Source of the DNA: an uncultured Clostridia bacterium
GTDB taxonomy: Bacteria; Bacillota; Clostridia; Oscillospirales; Acutalibacteraceae
Direction: 5' to 3'
NCBI GenBank assembly: GCA_944384985.1
Contig: CALWVM010000001.1
Coordinates: 214,717 to 278,716 of the forward strand
Length of the DNA stretch: 64,000 nucleotides
Shown here: positions 56,498 to 64,000 of the stretch, piece after piece
Layout: each line of letters opens with the position of its first letter
Numbering within the stretch: the first letter of the stretch is position 1
The notes under the pieces: generated by a model
Database searches by the model: none
What the model was told of the DNA's origin: nothing
What the model saw: the letters and a program-made list of their open reading frames with translations, nothing else
Made by a program: the position numbers and the translations under genes

Positions 56498-56569
56498 ATG
56501 CCAGAAAACGCAGTGTTAAAGACCTGCGTAAAAAAACATCCGTGCCGATGCAAAAGGATGGCACGGTAG
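56498..56569 (+). CDS. Possible 23-aa basic Cys-rich peptide
   Basis: GGAGG lies 7 nt before ATG 56498; the frame encodes MPENAVLKTCVKKHPCRCKR plus MAR and stops at TAG. It has three Cys and is strongly basic. It is divergent from the XRE gene across the operator repeats. Codon endings are not G/C-rich, so it may be a remnant rather than a gene. Confidence 0.3.
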   Translation: MPENAVLKTCVKKHPCRCKRMAR

Positions 56570-56688
56570 ATAAAAAGTGTTGGATTGTGTAAAGCTGCAT
56601 ATTGTTAGAAAGAAGCGCACAGGATTCCTTTCCAGGACTTGCCGTTTTATGTAAATCCAACAAACCGACAGAAAATCTAACATTCTGC

Positions 56689-56717
56689 TTGCTTTTTTCA
56701 CGGCTTGCCTTTATACT
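56689..56717 (+). promoter_or_regulatory. Promoter of the RlmL-like gene
   Basis: TTGCTT (56689) and TATACT (56712), 17-bp spacer. Confidence 0.65.
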
Positions 56718-56804
56718 TAGGGAAGATTCGACGGCTTTCGCAGCTCTGCCCCGCGCGTAAGGGCGGGCTGCGAAGCGAGCGGCAGAAGAAACGGAGGTGT
56801 GCGT

Positions 56805-57920
56805 ATGAAGCTGGAATTTGCTGCGCCGTGCCTGTTCGGCGTGGAGTCGCTGGTGGCAAAGGAACTGACCGCGCTCGGCGCGGAAAACGTCTCCGCCGAA
56901 AACGGGCGGGTGCGCTTTGCGGGCGACGAACACATTTTGGCACGCGCCAATCTCGGCGTGCGGTATGCCGAACGGATCTACGTCGTGCTCGGCAGCTTTG
57001 CGGCGCATACTTTTGAAGACCTGTTCCAGGGCGTGCGCGCCCTGCCGCTCGAAAACTGGATCGGGCGGTACGACGCGTTCCCCGTCGCAGGGCATACGCT
57101 CAACTCTGACCTGTTCAGCGTGCGCGACTGCCAGTCCATCATCAAAAAAGCGGCGGTCGAGCGCTTGAAAGAAAAATACGGGATTTTGTGGTTTGAGGAG
57201 ACGGGCGCGCGGCGGCAGCTGCGCTTCTCGATCCTCAAAAACCATGTGGATCTGTATCTGGACACTTCGGGCGAGCCGCTTTACAAGCGCGGCTACCGCA
57301 CGGAAGCCGGCGCGGCGCCCATCCGCGAGACGCTTGCGGCGGCGATGTGCGCGCTGTCGCACCTGCGGCCTTACCATACGCTGTATGATCCGATGTGCGG
57401 GTCGGGGACGATCCTCATCGAGGGCGCGATGCTCGCGCAGAACATTGCGCCGGGGCTGCGACGGCGGTTTGCGGCGGAGCGGTTCGAGCAGATCCCCGCA
57501 TCTGTCTGGAAAGAGGAACGCGCCCGTGCACTGGAAGCGATCCGTCCCGCACCGGATTTTGCGGCGATCGGCTCGGACATCGATGAAGCTGCGCTCGAAA
57601 TCGCGCGTGAAAACGCACGGCGGGCGGGTGTTTCGGAAGCCCTGCGCTTCGCTCACGCGGACGTGCGCCGTTTCCATCCCGGAACGCAGCACGGCACGGT
57701 CGTGACGAACCCGCCCTACGGCGAACGGATGCAGACGAAGCGCGAAGCGGCGGACCTTGTGCGCGTGCTCGGGCACGTGTTCCTGCAGCGGCACGGGTTC
57801 AGTTACAGCGTTATCAGCCCGGAACCGGACTTTGAAAAGCTGTTCGGCCGCCGCGCGGACAAAAGCCGAAAGCTCTATAACGGCATGCTCAAATGCCGGC
57901 TATATATGTATTATAAATGA
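56805..57920 (+). CDS. THUMP-domain class I RNA methyltransferase (RlmL/YpsC-like)
   Basis: The 371-aa protein has an N-terminal THUMP region (LEFAAPCLFGVESLVAKELTALGAENV to about residue 160), then a Rossmann methyltransferase with YDPMCGSGTILIEGAM (SAM), GSDIDEAALEIARENARRAGV and the catalytic NPPYGER. The family makes N2-methylguanosine, in 23S rRNA for RlmL. GGAGG lies 7 nt before ATG 56805. It is followed closely by a lipid kinase gene. Confidence 0.93.
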   Translation: MKLEFAAPCLFGVESLVAKELTALGAENVSAENGRVRFAGDEHILARANLGVRYAERIYVVLGSFAAHTFEDLFQGVRALPLENWIGRYDAFPVAGHTLNSDLFSVRDCQSIIKKAAVERLKEKYGILWFEETGARRQLRFSILKNHVDLYLDTSGEPLYKRGYRTEAGAAPIRETLAAAMCALSHLRPYHTLYDPMCGSGTILIEGAMLAQNIAPGLRRRFAAERFEQIPASVWKEERARALEAIRPAPDFAAIGSDIDEAALEIARENARRAGVSEALRFAHADVRRFHPGTQHGTVVTNPPYGERMQTKREAADLVRVLGHVFLQRHGFSYSVISPEPDFEKLFGRRADKSRKLYNGMLKCRLYMYYK

Positions 57921-57954
57921 AACCTGTTTGTACGGATAAAGGAAGGTGCAGACC

Positions 57955-58908
57955 ATGCAGCATATTTTTATTGTAAACCCCGCCGCGGGCAAGGGCAAAG
58001 CCAAGGCGCGCATTATCCCGCAGATCGAAGCGTATTTTGCCGCGCATCCGCAGCTTTCCTATGAGATCTATGTGACCACCGCCCCCGGCGACGGACAGCG
58101 CTTTGTTGCCGAGCGCGCGCAAACGGGCGAGCCGATACGGTTTTACGCCTGCGGCGGCGACGGGACGCTGTATGAAGTCGTCAACGGCGCATACAAGTAC
58201 CCGAACGCCGAAGTCGCCATCATCCCCCTGGGCTCGGGCAACGACTTTGCCCGTATTTTGGGCAAAAGCGAAAAGCTTTACGACATCGGTGCGCAGGTGG
58301 AGGGCGAAACACACCGGTTCGACCTTATCGACGCGGGCGGCAGCGTCGCCATCAACCAGTGCTCCATGGGGCTGGATGCCGAGGTCTGCGCCAAGCAGAC
58401 GTACTTCAAGCACCTGCCCGGCGTTTCCGGTGAGCTCGCTTATACGCTCTCGCTTGTGTACTGCCTGTTCCGCCGGCTCAACAGTGAGTTCCGCATCACG
58501 ATCGATGACGAAAAGGTCTACGAGGGTAAAATGCTTTTCGCCCTTTGCGCGAACGCCCGCTGGTACGGCGGCGGCTACAAGGGCGCACCCAAGGCCGTGC
58601 CGGATGACGGGAAGCTGGATTTCATCCTGGTGCGAAAAGATTTCGGACGCCTCAAGCTCGCAAGCCTTGTGGGCGAGTATAAGCGCGGGGAGCATCTCGG
58701 CTGGGATTTCACCACGTTCGAGCGCGGCAAAAAGATGGTGATTGAAAGCAAACGCCCCGCGGCGGTCAACGTGGACGGCGAGTGCGAATATGTGACCCAA
58801 AGCACGTTCCGGCTGCTGCCCGGCGCCGTTCGCCTGGTGGTGCCGGATGTGCAGGCATACGAACAGATCGTGGGCGCGGACCGCGAACCGCAGGCTGTCA
58901 CTCGTTAA
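57955..58908 (+). CDS. Diacylglycerol kinase-like lipid kinase
   Basis: The 317-aa protein begins FIVNPAAGKGKAKARI and contains the DAGK signature ACGGDGTLYEVVNG and IPLGSGNDFARIL, then NQCSMGLDAEVCAK and a C-terminal beta domain with VNVDGE. YegS/DgkB-like enzymes recycle diacylglycerol to phosphatidic acid, often during lipoteichoic acid synthesis. GGAAGG lies 9 nt before ATG 57955 (GTG 57946 is an alternative). Confidence 0.93.
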   Translation: MQHIFIVNPAAGKGKAKARIIPQIEAYFAAHPQLSYEIYVTTAPGDGQRFVAERAQTGEPIRFYACGGDGTLYEVVNGAYKYPNAEVAIIPLGSGNDFARILGKSEKLYDIGAQVEGETHRFDLIDAGGSVAINQCSMGLDAEVCAKQTYFKHLPGVSGELAYTLSLVYCLFRRLNSEFRITIDDEKVYEGKMLFALCANARWYGGGYKGAPKAVPDDGKLDFILVRKDFGRLKLASLVGEYKRGEHLGWDFTTFERGKKMVIESKRPAAVNVDGECEYVTQSTFRLLPGAVRLVVPDVQAYEQIVGADREPQAVTR

Positions 58909-58948
58909 AATACTGTAAAGCAAATGTAAAGTTTGTGTAAAATGCGCA

Positions 58949-58977
58949 TTGCACGCAATGCCGATTCGTTTTATAAT
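58949..58977 (+). promoter_or_regulatory. Promoter of the GPH transporter operon
   Basis: TTGCAC (58949) and TATAAT (58972), 17-bp spacer. Confidence 0.72.
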
Positions 58978-58993
58978 CTTAATATTGTGCGGA

Positions 58994-59021
58994 AAAGAGT
59001 GTCCGAACGGCACTCTTTTTT
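58994..59021 (+). terminator. Leader terminator-like hairpin (attenuator candidate)
   Basis: AAGAGTG pairs with CACTCTT and is followed by TTTTTG. It sits about 10 nt after the predicted transcription start and 42 nt before the transporter gene, so it could attenuate it. Confidence 0.6.
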
Positions 59022-59062
59022 GATTTTCGTCCGGGGGTGCGCCCCGGAGAAGCGAGGCGGTT

Positions 59063-60520
59063 ATGAAAAAATACATGAAGAGGTCCGAGGTCTGGACTTA
59101 CGGCATCGGGCTGTTCGGCATCGCGCTCTTAACAGGCTGGATGCCGGACTATTCCTACACGTTCTTTAATGACTTTGCCTTTAAGGGTACGGGCATCGAC
59201 TCGGCGCGCATTATGAACATCCTGCCTGCCGTCACGGGCGTGGCGGGCATCGTGGGCGCGGCGTGCGAGCTGATCATCGGGATCCTTGTGGACCGCACGC
59301 GCACCAAGTGGGGCAAGATCCGCCCGTGGATCGGGTTCGGCATCATCCCGCTTGCGATCGTCGCAATGCTCGTGTTCATCGCGCCGAGCACCAACAGCTA
59401 CCTTGGCGCCGTCATTTGGATGTTTGTGATTTATTCGCTGTATACGGCGGTCAGCTGCGCGGTCGAAAGCCCCGCAAACTGCTTCGGCGCGTGCTGCACC
59501 CCGAACCCCACCGAGCGCAGCGACGCGATCTCCATCGCGAGCATCTTCCGCTCCGTCGGGCAGTCCGGCGGCATGGTGGTTCTGCCGGTTGTGGGCTTTA
59601 TTATGAAAGCTGCCATGGGCGAACAGCAGTTCAAGACTGCCGAAGGGCAGGGCCTTGACCTGATGCTTTCAACGGGCGTGTGCGTGCTGGGGCTTGTGCT
59701 GTTCGGCATGATCTTCTTCACGAACAACCGCGAGCGCGTCCCCTACACGTCCGAGCGCGTCAGCCTGCGGGAAAGCCTCAAATTCGTGTTCACGAATAAA
59801 AACCTGCTGATGGTATCGCTTACGAAATTCACCGGCTTTGGGCGCGGCGTTTACAGTACCGTGAGCTTGTACATAGCCGTCTATATGCTCGGCTCGAAAG
59901 ACCTGAAAATCGGGCTTTTGCTGCCGATGGGCGTCGGCACCGTGGTTGGGATGCTGATCGTCAAAAAGCTCTTGAAAATCTGGGACACACGCAAGGTGTA
60001 TATCGTCTGCTGCCTGTACGGCTCTGCGAGCCTTGCCCTTTTGTATATTGTTTCGCGCGTCATCGGCTTCAACCCCGACGTGCTGATGATCCCGTTCCTG
60101 ATCATCAACTTCTTCGTCGGCCTCCAGCACGGCAACACGAACCTGACGCCGAACGTCATGATCGCCGACTGTGTGGACGAGATCGAATGGAAGACCGGCA
60201 AGCGCCAGGAAGGGCTTTGCTACGCGGGCTACGGCTTCTTCTCGAAGGTCGCGGCGGCGCTGACGAAATCCTTCGGGCCGGCGCTTGTGATCTGGTCGGG
60301 CTATGTACAGTCGCAGGATATGAACATCGCGTATGCGACGCAGTCGGATGACACGCTCAACAAGCTGCTGCTCATCTACACGCTCATCCCCGCGATCTTC
60401 GTCATCGGGCAGATGCTGCCGATCCTCTTCTATGACCTGACGGGCAAGAAGAAGGAAAGGATCACCAAAGAGCTTGCCGAGCGCCGTGCGCTCGCCGCAG
60501 AAAAGCAGGAGGAGGCGTAA
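59063..60520 (+). CDS. GPH-family (MFS) sugar/glycoside:cation symporter
   Basis: The 485-aa protein has twelve membrane helices. DRTRTKWGKIRPWI after helix 2 is the D-R-T-x-x-x-W-G-x-x-R-P motif of glycoside-pentoside-hexuronide symporters; MIADCVDEIEWKTGKRQEGLCYAGYGFFSKVAAAL is the later conserved loop. It imports a sugar or glycoside with H+ or Na+; no glycosidase is adjacent, so the substrate is open. GAGGCGG precedes ATG 59063. Confidence 0.93.
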   Translation: MKKYMKRSEVWTYGIGLFGIALLTGWMPDYSYTFFNDFAFKGTGIDSARIMNILPAVTGVAGIVGAACELIIGILVDRTRTKWGKIRPWIGFGIIPLAIVAMLVFIAPSTNSYLGAVIWMFVIYSLYTAVSCAVESPANCFGACCTPNPTERSDAISIASIFRSVGQSGGMVVLPVVGFIMKAAMGEQQFKTAEGQGLDLMLSTGVCVLGLVLFGMIFFTNNRERVPYTSERVSLRESLKFVFTNKNLLMVSLTKFTGFGRGVYSTVSLYIAVYMLGSKDLKIGLLLPMGVGTVVGMLIVKKLLKIWDTRKVYIVCCLYGSASLALLYIVSRVIGFNPDVLMIPFLIINFFVGLQHGNTNLTPNVMIADCVDEIEWKTGKRQEGLCYAGYGFFSKVAAALTKSFGPALVIWSGYVQSQDMNIAYATQSDDTLNKLLLIYTLIPAIFVIGQMLPILFYDLTGKKKERITKELAERRALAAEKQEEA

Positions 60521-60523
60521 GCG

Positions 60524-61333
60524 ATGGCAAAGAAAACGAAAAAGCCGGCGGAAGAGATCGTCGAAAAGGATATGACCACCGCGCGTTTCGATAAAGGCTA
60601 TGCGGTCGTAGCGATCCTGCTGATCGTCGCGTTCCTCGTCACGGTGAGCGCGACCTATTTCCGCTCGCGGTACATCATGTTCTATCCCGAGCGCGTTGCC
60701 GAGCAGTATTGCACGACAGAGGTGGTTGCAAAAGACGATTTCAATTCACTGAAATATACGACGCTCATTCAAAACCTGTATCTCGGCGATTATTTCCGCG
60801 AGAATTACATCAAGCCCGCCTTGCCCAAAGGCGACGTCACAACGGAGCGCACGCCCGAGGAACTCGGCGCGCTCGAACATCAGATGTCCGACGTGATGGA
60901 TGCCTATTATGCCGACATCATCGCCAGCAACACCGAAAAGACGCTCGACACGGTATTGACGCTGTATGTGCAAAAATATGTCGAGACGTATGCGCAGGTG
61001 TTCGGCGAATCCGCGGTCAGCGCCGTTGAGGATGACCTGGTCACCTGTTTTGAATCGAGTGTTGCGGCGTACAGCGCCGAAAACACGGTGGACGCCGAAA
61101 ATGTCACTACGGAAGTGACGCGCGATTTTTCCGAGCAGGAGGTCGCCGCCTACCGCGAAGGGCTTTCCGAAGATGCGAAAGCGGTTTATGCGCGCTTTGG
61201 GATTTCGCCCGACTCGATCGCGGACGTGTGTGAGGTCACATACAGCTATACGGCGGACGGCGAATCGTATGACTACATCTGCACGCTCGTGAAAATCGGT
61301 ATGCAGTGGTATGTGGACATCTCTACGCTGTAA
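60524..61333 (+). CDS. Membrane-anchored hypothetical protein
   Basis: The 269-aa protein has a basic N-terminus, one membrane helix (GYAVVAILLIVAFLVTVSATYF) and an extracytoplasmic domain of about 220 residues rich in acidic helices, ending in a beta-rich part (VTYSYTADGESYDYICTLVKIGMQWYVDISTL). AGGAGG precedes ATG 60524, 3 bp after the transporter, so they are cotranscribed. Architecture resembles the 30315 product. No family recognised. Confidence 0.75.
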   Translation: MAKKTKKPAEEIVEKDMTTARFDKGYAVVAILLIVAFLVTVSATYFRSRYIMFYPERVAEQYCTTEVVAKDDFNSLKYTTLIQNLYLGDYFRENYIKPALPKGDVTTERTPEELGALEHQMSDVMDAYYADIIASNTEKTLDTVLTLYVQKYVETYAQVFGESAVSAVEDDLVTCFESSVAAYSAENTVDAENVTTEVTRDFSEQEVAAYREGLSEDAKAVYARFGISPDSIADVCEVTYSYTADGESYDYICTLVKIGMQWYVDISTL

Positions 61334-61362
61334 GCGGCAGGAACACAAGGATCACACAAAAC

Positions 61363-61404
61363 CAAGGACGGTTTGTGTCTGTATGGACACAAGCCGTCCT
61401 TTTT
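61363..61404 (+). terminator. Terminator of the GPH operon
   Basis: AAGGACGG-T-TTGTGTC and GACACAA-G-CCGTCCTT form a long stem around TGTATG, followed by TTTCG. Confidence 0.93.
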
Positions 61405-61510
61405 CGATCTCAGATTTCAGATGGCAGAAGCGGGGCGGGGGATTCCATCCAAGCCGGGAGCTTTCGTAACCTTTCGACTGCGAAAGCAATAAAAAATCTG
61501 CTTAAACAAG

Positions 61511-61592
61511 GGCGCGGGTGATTCCCCTGTTAGGGGAAATGTCCGCGAAAGCGGACAAAAGGGTTTGGGATTCGGAGAATCTGCTCGCGCCG
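61511..61592. repeat. GCGAGCAGATTCTCCGAATC repeat, copy 2 (inverse)
   Basis: Reverse complement of the 52838-52915 repeat: AGGGGAAATGTC, GACAAAAGGGTTTGGGATTC and GGAGAATCTGCTCGCGCC. Here a stem GTCCGC/GCGGAC replaces the shorter loop of copy 1. Confidence 0.7.
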
Positions 61593-61764
61593 CAATGCAA
61601 AGCAACCTCGAATCGCTGCCGTTTGGAACACGCTGCGTTTTTTACCCCTGCAACATGGCATTTCGCCCTGCGCCCCTTGCAAACACGGCGGCGTGCGCTT
61701 ACAATTTATGGTATTCCTGTGCCTGCTGCGCATAAAAAAGCCCTGCGCAGCGGCGCAAGGCAGT

Positions 61765-61998
61765 TCACGGTTTGGGTGGGTCTGGGTTTTTCTTTTGAAA
61801 TTCGTGCCCCGTGATAAGATAGTGAATCGACACGTCGAAGTATTCCGACATGCGAATGAGCATCTTTTGGCCGGGTTCGCGCCTGCCGTTTTCATATTGC
61901 GAAAGCGCTTCACGGGTAATGTGCAGGTCCATGGCGACCTTTTGTTGATTTAAGCCCCGCTGTTTTCGTATTTCTTTCAAGCCAAGCAAAAAAGTCAC
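61765..61998 (-). CDS. Small XRE-family regulator
   Basis: The 77-aa protein begins TFLLGLKEIRKQRGLNQQKVAMDLHITREALSQYENGRREP, a textbook Cro/CI helix-turn-helix, and ends with MSEYFDVSIHYLITGHEF. Upstream on its strand lies a palindrome CGTAAC-N5-GTTACG and a further GTTACG, likely operator sites. It is monocistronic. No prophage genes surround it, so it probably regulates itself and perhaps the divergent gene at 62376. Confidence 0.88.
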   Translation of the reverse strand: MTFLLGLKEIRKQRGLNQQKVAMDLHITREALSQYENGRREPGQKMLIRMSEYFDVSIHYLITGHEFQKKNPDPPKP

Positions 61999-62017
61999 CT
62001 TGACTTAATTGAAACAA

Positions 62018-62051
62018 TCTGTTACGATAAAAACGTAACGATTTGTTACGA
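62018..62051. promoter_or_regulatory. Operator candidate of the small XRE regulator
   Basis: CTGTTACGA (62019) and TTGTTACGA (62043) are direct repeats 24 bp apart; CGTAAC-GATTT-GTTACG (62034-62050) is a perfect palindrome. Confidence 0.6.
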
Positions 62052-62277
62052 CCCGCTTTTTTCTTTTCCGGTAACGGGCAAACGTTCGATGTCCGGCGCG
62101 GACCGGCGATAGCGGCGCCCACCCCCTGCGGCGCACACTGCCGGTTCGCGTGTATAAAATACAAGCGCGTTGAACGATTTGTGAATTTTTTCAATCGAGA
62201 TTTATGCAATTTACTCAAAAATCCTCAAAGCAGCGCGAAAAAACAAGGATTTTTTCTGGCGATTTTTGAACAATCTA

Positions 62278-62307
62278 TTGACAAATTATGTCCGCGAACG
62301 GTATAAT
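62278..62307 (+). promoter_or_regulatory. Promoter of the 62376 gene
   Basis: TTGACA (62278) and TATAAT (62302) with an 18-bp spacer. Confidence 0.82.
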
Positions 62308-62375
62308 AATACATCCCTAAAATATAGGGGTATTATCTGTATTTTCCATTTTTACCGAATTCGGAGGTAACCACC

Positions 62376-63197
62376 TTGGCAGAACCCCAGCTGTTTCATG
62401 CAGATTTTTCAGGCGCGGGCGAGGCGCGCGGGACGTATAACAATAGCGCCGCAGGCTTTTCCGTCGCCTACATCAAACGCAAGGATATGAAGACGCTGTA
62501 CCCGTCGGGCGGGTTTAATGTCCGCGGGCAGATCGGCGCGGGCCGCGAGCAGCTCGGCGCGCTTGCGGCGGGCGGTGAAAATGAGCCGCAGGAAGTCGTT
62601 TACAGCGTTGCGAAACTTGCGCATAAGCGCGTAGCGGGCTATGTGCCCGTCGGCGGCAACGACTACATCGCAGTCGTGCGGGATACGCTGCTTTTGTGGA
62701 TCCTGCTCATGCTGTTGGCGCTGGCGCTCATCGCGGGGCTTGCGTTCGGCATCCGCGCGGCGGTCACGGCGAACGCAGAACCTGAAACCACCACCAATGC
62801 GGCGGGTGTTGTGGACCCGAATGCGCAGCTTGGCGAAGGGGAGCTCGACGTGCCCGACCATATCGACACCGCCGGCACGAACATCCAGTTCTCGGGCATT
62901 ACGGAAATGCATTTCGTCGCGGGGCAGCGGGAACAGAATTACATATTCTCCAACCCCGAAGTCAATCCCTGTTACTTTAAGATTACCATCATCCTGTCGG
63001 ATACGGGCGAGTCCATTTACACATCGGATCTTCTGCCCCCCGGCTACTCGATCTCCCGTTTCACGCTGGATCGTGCGCTGGCTGCGGGCGAATATAACGT
63101 CGTGGTGCATTTCGACACCTTCAGCTTTGACCGTGAGCAGCGCCCATTGAATAAAATGGACTTCAAAACGGTGATTATCGCGGAAGAAGCGGAGTAA
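62376..63197 (+). CDS. Membrane protein with N-terminal cytoplasmic and C-terminal outer domain
   Basis: The 273-aa protein starts at TTG 62376, with GGAGG 8 nt upstream. About 105 residues precede one membrane helix (LLLWILLMLLALALIAGLAFGI). A Thr/Ala linker follows, then a beta-sandwich-like domain: INPCYFKITIILSDTG-type strands, LLPPGYSISRFTL and AGEYNVVVHFDTFS, resembling small fibronectin-like or assembly folds. No family recognised. It may form a unit with the exported protein downstream. Confidence 0.75.
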   Translation: MAEPQLFHADFSGAGEARGTYNNSAAGFSVAYIKRKDMKTLYPSGGFNVRGQIGAGREQLGALAAGGENEPQEVVYSVAKLAHKRVAGYVPVGGNDYIAVVRDTLLLWILLMLLALALIAGLAFGIRAAVTANAEPETTTNAAGVVDPNAQLGEGELDVPDHIDTAGTNIQFSGITEMHFVAGQREQNYIFSNPEVNPCYFKITIILSDTGESIYTSDLLPPGYSISRFTLDRALAAGEYNVVVHFDTFSFDREQRPLNKMDFKTVIIAEEAE

Positions 63198-63222
63198 CCA
63201 AAACGCAAAATCGAACATTTTG

Positions 63223-63262
63223 AAACGGGACGCGCCCCGTTTCTTCCCGGTACACACCGGGA
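63223..63262 (+). promoter_or_regulatory. Two stacked hairpins between 62376 and 63355 genes
   Basis: GAAACGGG/CCCGTTTC (63223-63244) followed by TTCCCGG/CCGGGAA (63242-63262) share the TTC between stems. No T run follows, so processing or stabiliser stems are as likely as termination. Confidence 0.45.
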
Positions 63263-63354
63263 AGAATACCCTTTGAGCGTTACCGCCTTTGGCGGATTTC
63301 CCAATACCGGAGCTGCGGCTTCCGGAATCCATTTACGAAAGGAGCTTTCAGACG

Positions 63355-64000
63355 ATGCAAGAAAAAAGGATGAAAGTCTGGAAACGCGTCACAGCGCTCG
63401 TGATGAGTGCAATCCTGGTGGCGGTCTCCCTGCCCTTAGCACTTGCGGCCGTGCCGACGGAGGGGTCGTATGACCCCACGCCGACGTTTGCAGAGGATGC
63501 AACGCTGTGGGCGTGGACAACGAACAATGGGGGGGTGCAGGTATCCGTCCCGGAGGCAACGCCCAATCAGGCGTACATCGCGGATAAGTCGATCGCGACG
63601 TATTACGTGACGCTGTATGACCTGGGACTGTATTCGGAGATGCACAAAGACCCTGCAAATGAGGACGTGCCTATGGCGCAGAAAGCGCTGGACGCTTCGG
63701 TCATGACCTTTGCGGCAGGGGACACTTTCGACGTCGTGTTTACTGCCGAGGACCTCGCGCAGGCGGGTATCACGCTGAACGATACGCACCGCTTCAGCGT
63801 GCAGGTCTTGGCGCAGGACAGCACCGGTTGGGTGTCCGAGCCCATTTCCACCATCGTTTCCGACGTGCCGTGGTTCGAATATGACGAGCAGGCGTATCAG
63901 CCGATTCAGGAGAACAGCACCGGCATGCGCGAAATGCTGATGTTCGAAGCGCGCAATAACGACACGGCGAACTATGTTTCGGACAATGGCGCGGGCGGCG
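63355..64000 (+). CDS. Secreted protein, cut by the window end (partial)
   Basis: At least 215 codons are open to base 64000. AAAGGAG lies 10 nt before ATG 63355. A signal peptide (MKVWKRVTALVMSAILVAVSLPLALA) precedes a mature part starting VPTEGSYDPTPTFAEDATLWAW, with beta-rich, Thr/Asp-rich sequence typical of surface proteins. The C-terminus, where a sorting signal would be, is outside the window. No domain recognised in the visible part. Confidence 0.8.
   Translation, partial: MQEKRMKVWKRVTALVMSAILVAVSLPLALAAVPTEGSYDPTPTFAEDATLWAWTTNNGGVQVSVPEATPNQAYIADKSIATYYVTLYDLGLYSEMHKDPANEDVPMAQKALDASVMTFAAGDTFDVVFTAEDLAQAGITLNDTHRFSVQVLAQDSTGWVSEPISTIVSDVPWFEYDEQAYQPIQENSTGMREMLMFEARNNDTANYVSDNGAGG

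Larger units (their letters stand above)
56417..56804. other. Regulatory region upstream of the small XRE gene
   Basis: It holds the ATTGACCTATT direct repeats (56444-56479), a 23-codon frame (56498-56569), AT-rich sequence and the promoter of the RlmL-like gene (56689-56717). Confidence 0.55.
61334..61764. other. Intergenic region with terminator and repeat
   Basis: It holds the terminator 61363-61404 and the repeat 61511-61592. Nothing else gene-like is seen. Confidence 0.6.
61999..62375. other. Divergent regulatory region
   Basis: It contains operator-like CGTAAC/GTTACG repeats (62018-62051), about 220 bp with no recognised feature, and a promoter (62278-62307). I see no gene. Confidence 0.55.

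Noticed and set aside
56496-57794. 432-codon minus-strand frame across the RlmL-like gene (similarly 57889-59076 across the lipid kinase)
   Set aside because: The plus-strand genes have catalytic motifs; the minus frames are shadows.

Overview
The window (GC-rich, roughly 55-60% by eye, with G/C-ending codons) looks like a chromosomal segment of a spore-forming, anaerobic, Gram-positive member of the Clostridia, most likely an Oscillospirales/Ruminococcaceae-type gut bacterium. The evidence is the gene order rnc-smc-ftsY, the nadD-yqeK-rsfS run, spoIIE, a MecA-like adaptor, Prp plus an N-terminally extended L27, a 2-hydroxyacyl-CoA-dehydratase-type radical activator system, and interspersed intergenic repeats. 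There is no rRNA operon and no CRISPR array.

Layout. 1-10264: housekeeping block rnc(partial)-smc-ftsY-rdgB-yhbY-nadD-yqeK, then rsfS and leuS. 10378-14311: accessory block with a micro membrane protein, two lipoproteins, a repeat-built membrane protein and a duplicated small membrane protein, one copy of which is frameshifted. 14363-16516 (minus): an orphan domain fragment, an unknown conserved protein and a PHP phosphoesterase. 16878-20124: tRNA-Thr with a degraded phage-like integrative element ending in an exact-looking second copy of the tRNA 3' end; it carries a broken integrase, a phage head protein fused to an ADP-ribosyltransferase, and fragments of other head genes. 20563-25016: a probable wall-anchored secreted protein, a 1.1 kb gene-poor stretch, then a PadR/DUF1700/DUF4097/PspC envelope-regulation operon behind a stem-loop-rich leader. 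25388-32318: spoIIE, proBA, an anchored protein, rpe, a MecA-like adaptor. 32466-36459: three Rnf-type membrane subunits (D, E, A-like) and a DUF4015 hydrolase-like protein. 36535-39510: Mn2+ riboswitch and P-type cation ATPase. 39568-45224: CooC-like ATPase, two 2-hydroxyacyl-CoA dehydratase-like subunits, their activase, a micro membrane protein and a CODH/ACS-like protein. 45508-49466 (minus): an ECF sigma operon, rlmH, a WalJ/YycJ-like hydrolase and a GDPD. 49646-52512: a DUF6282-like hydrolase and a TPR/DUF4037 pair. 53117-58908: hemolysin III, rplU-prp-rpmA, an acyltransferase-3, a small HTH regulator, an RlmL-like methyltransferase, a lipid kinase. 58949-64000: a GPH transporter operon, another small HTH regulator and two exported or anchored proteins, the last cut by the window end.

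The best candidates for undescribed biology are the CooC/HgdABC-like/ACS-like redox cluster (39568-45224), which joins maturation parts from two different metal-cluster worlds, and the Rnf-like D-E-A core without B, C or G. Other notable items are a 68-codon frame with native codon use lying inside the FtsY tail (4800-5006), the phage head-ADP-ribosyltransferase fusion, the structured leader of the PadR operon, and several families of intergenic inverted repeats.
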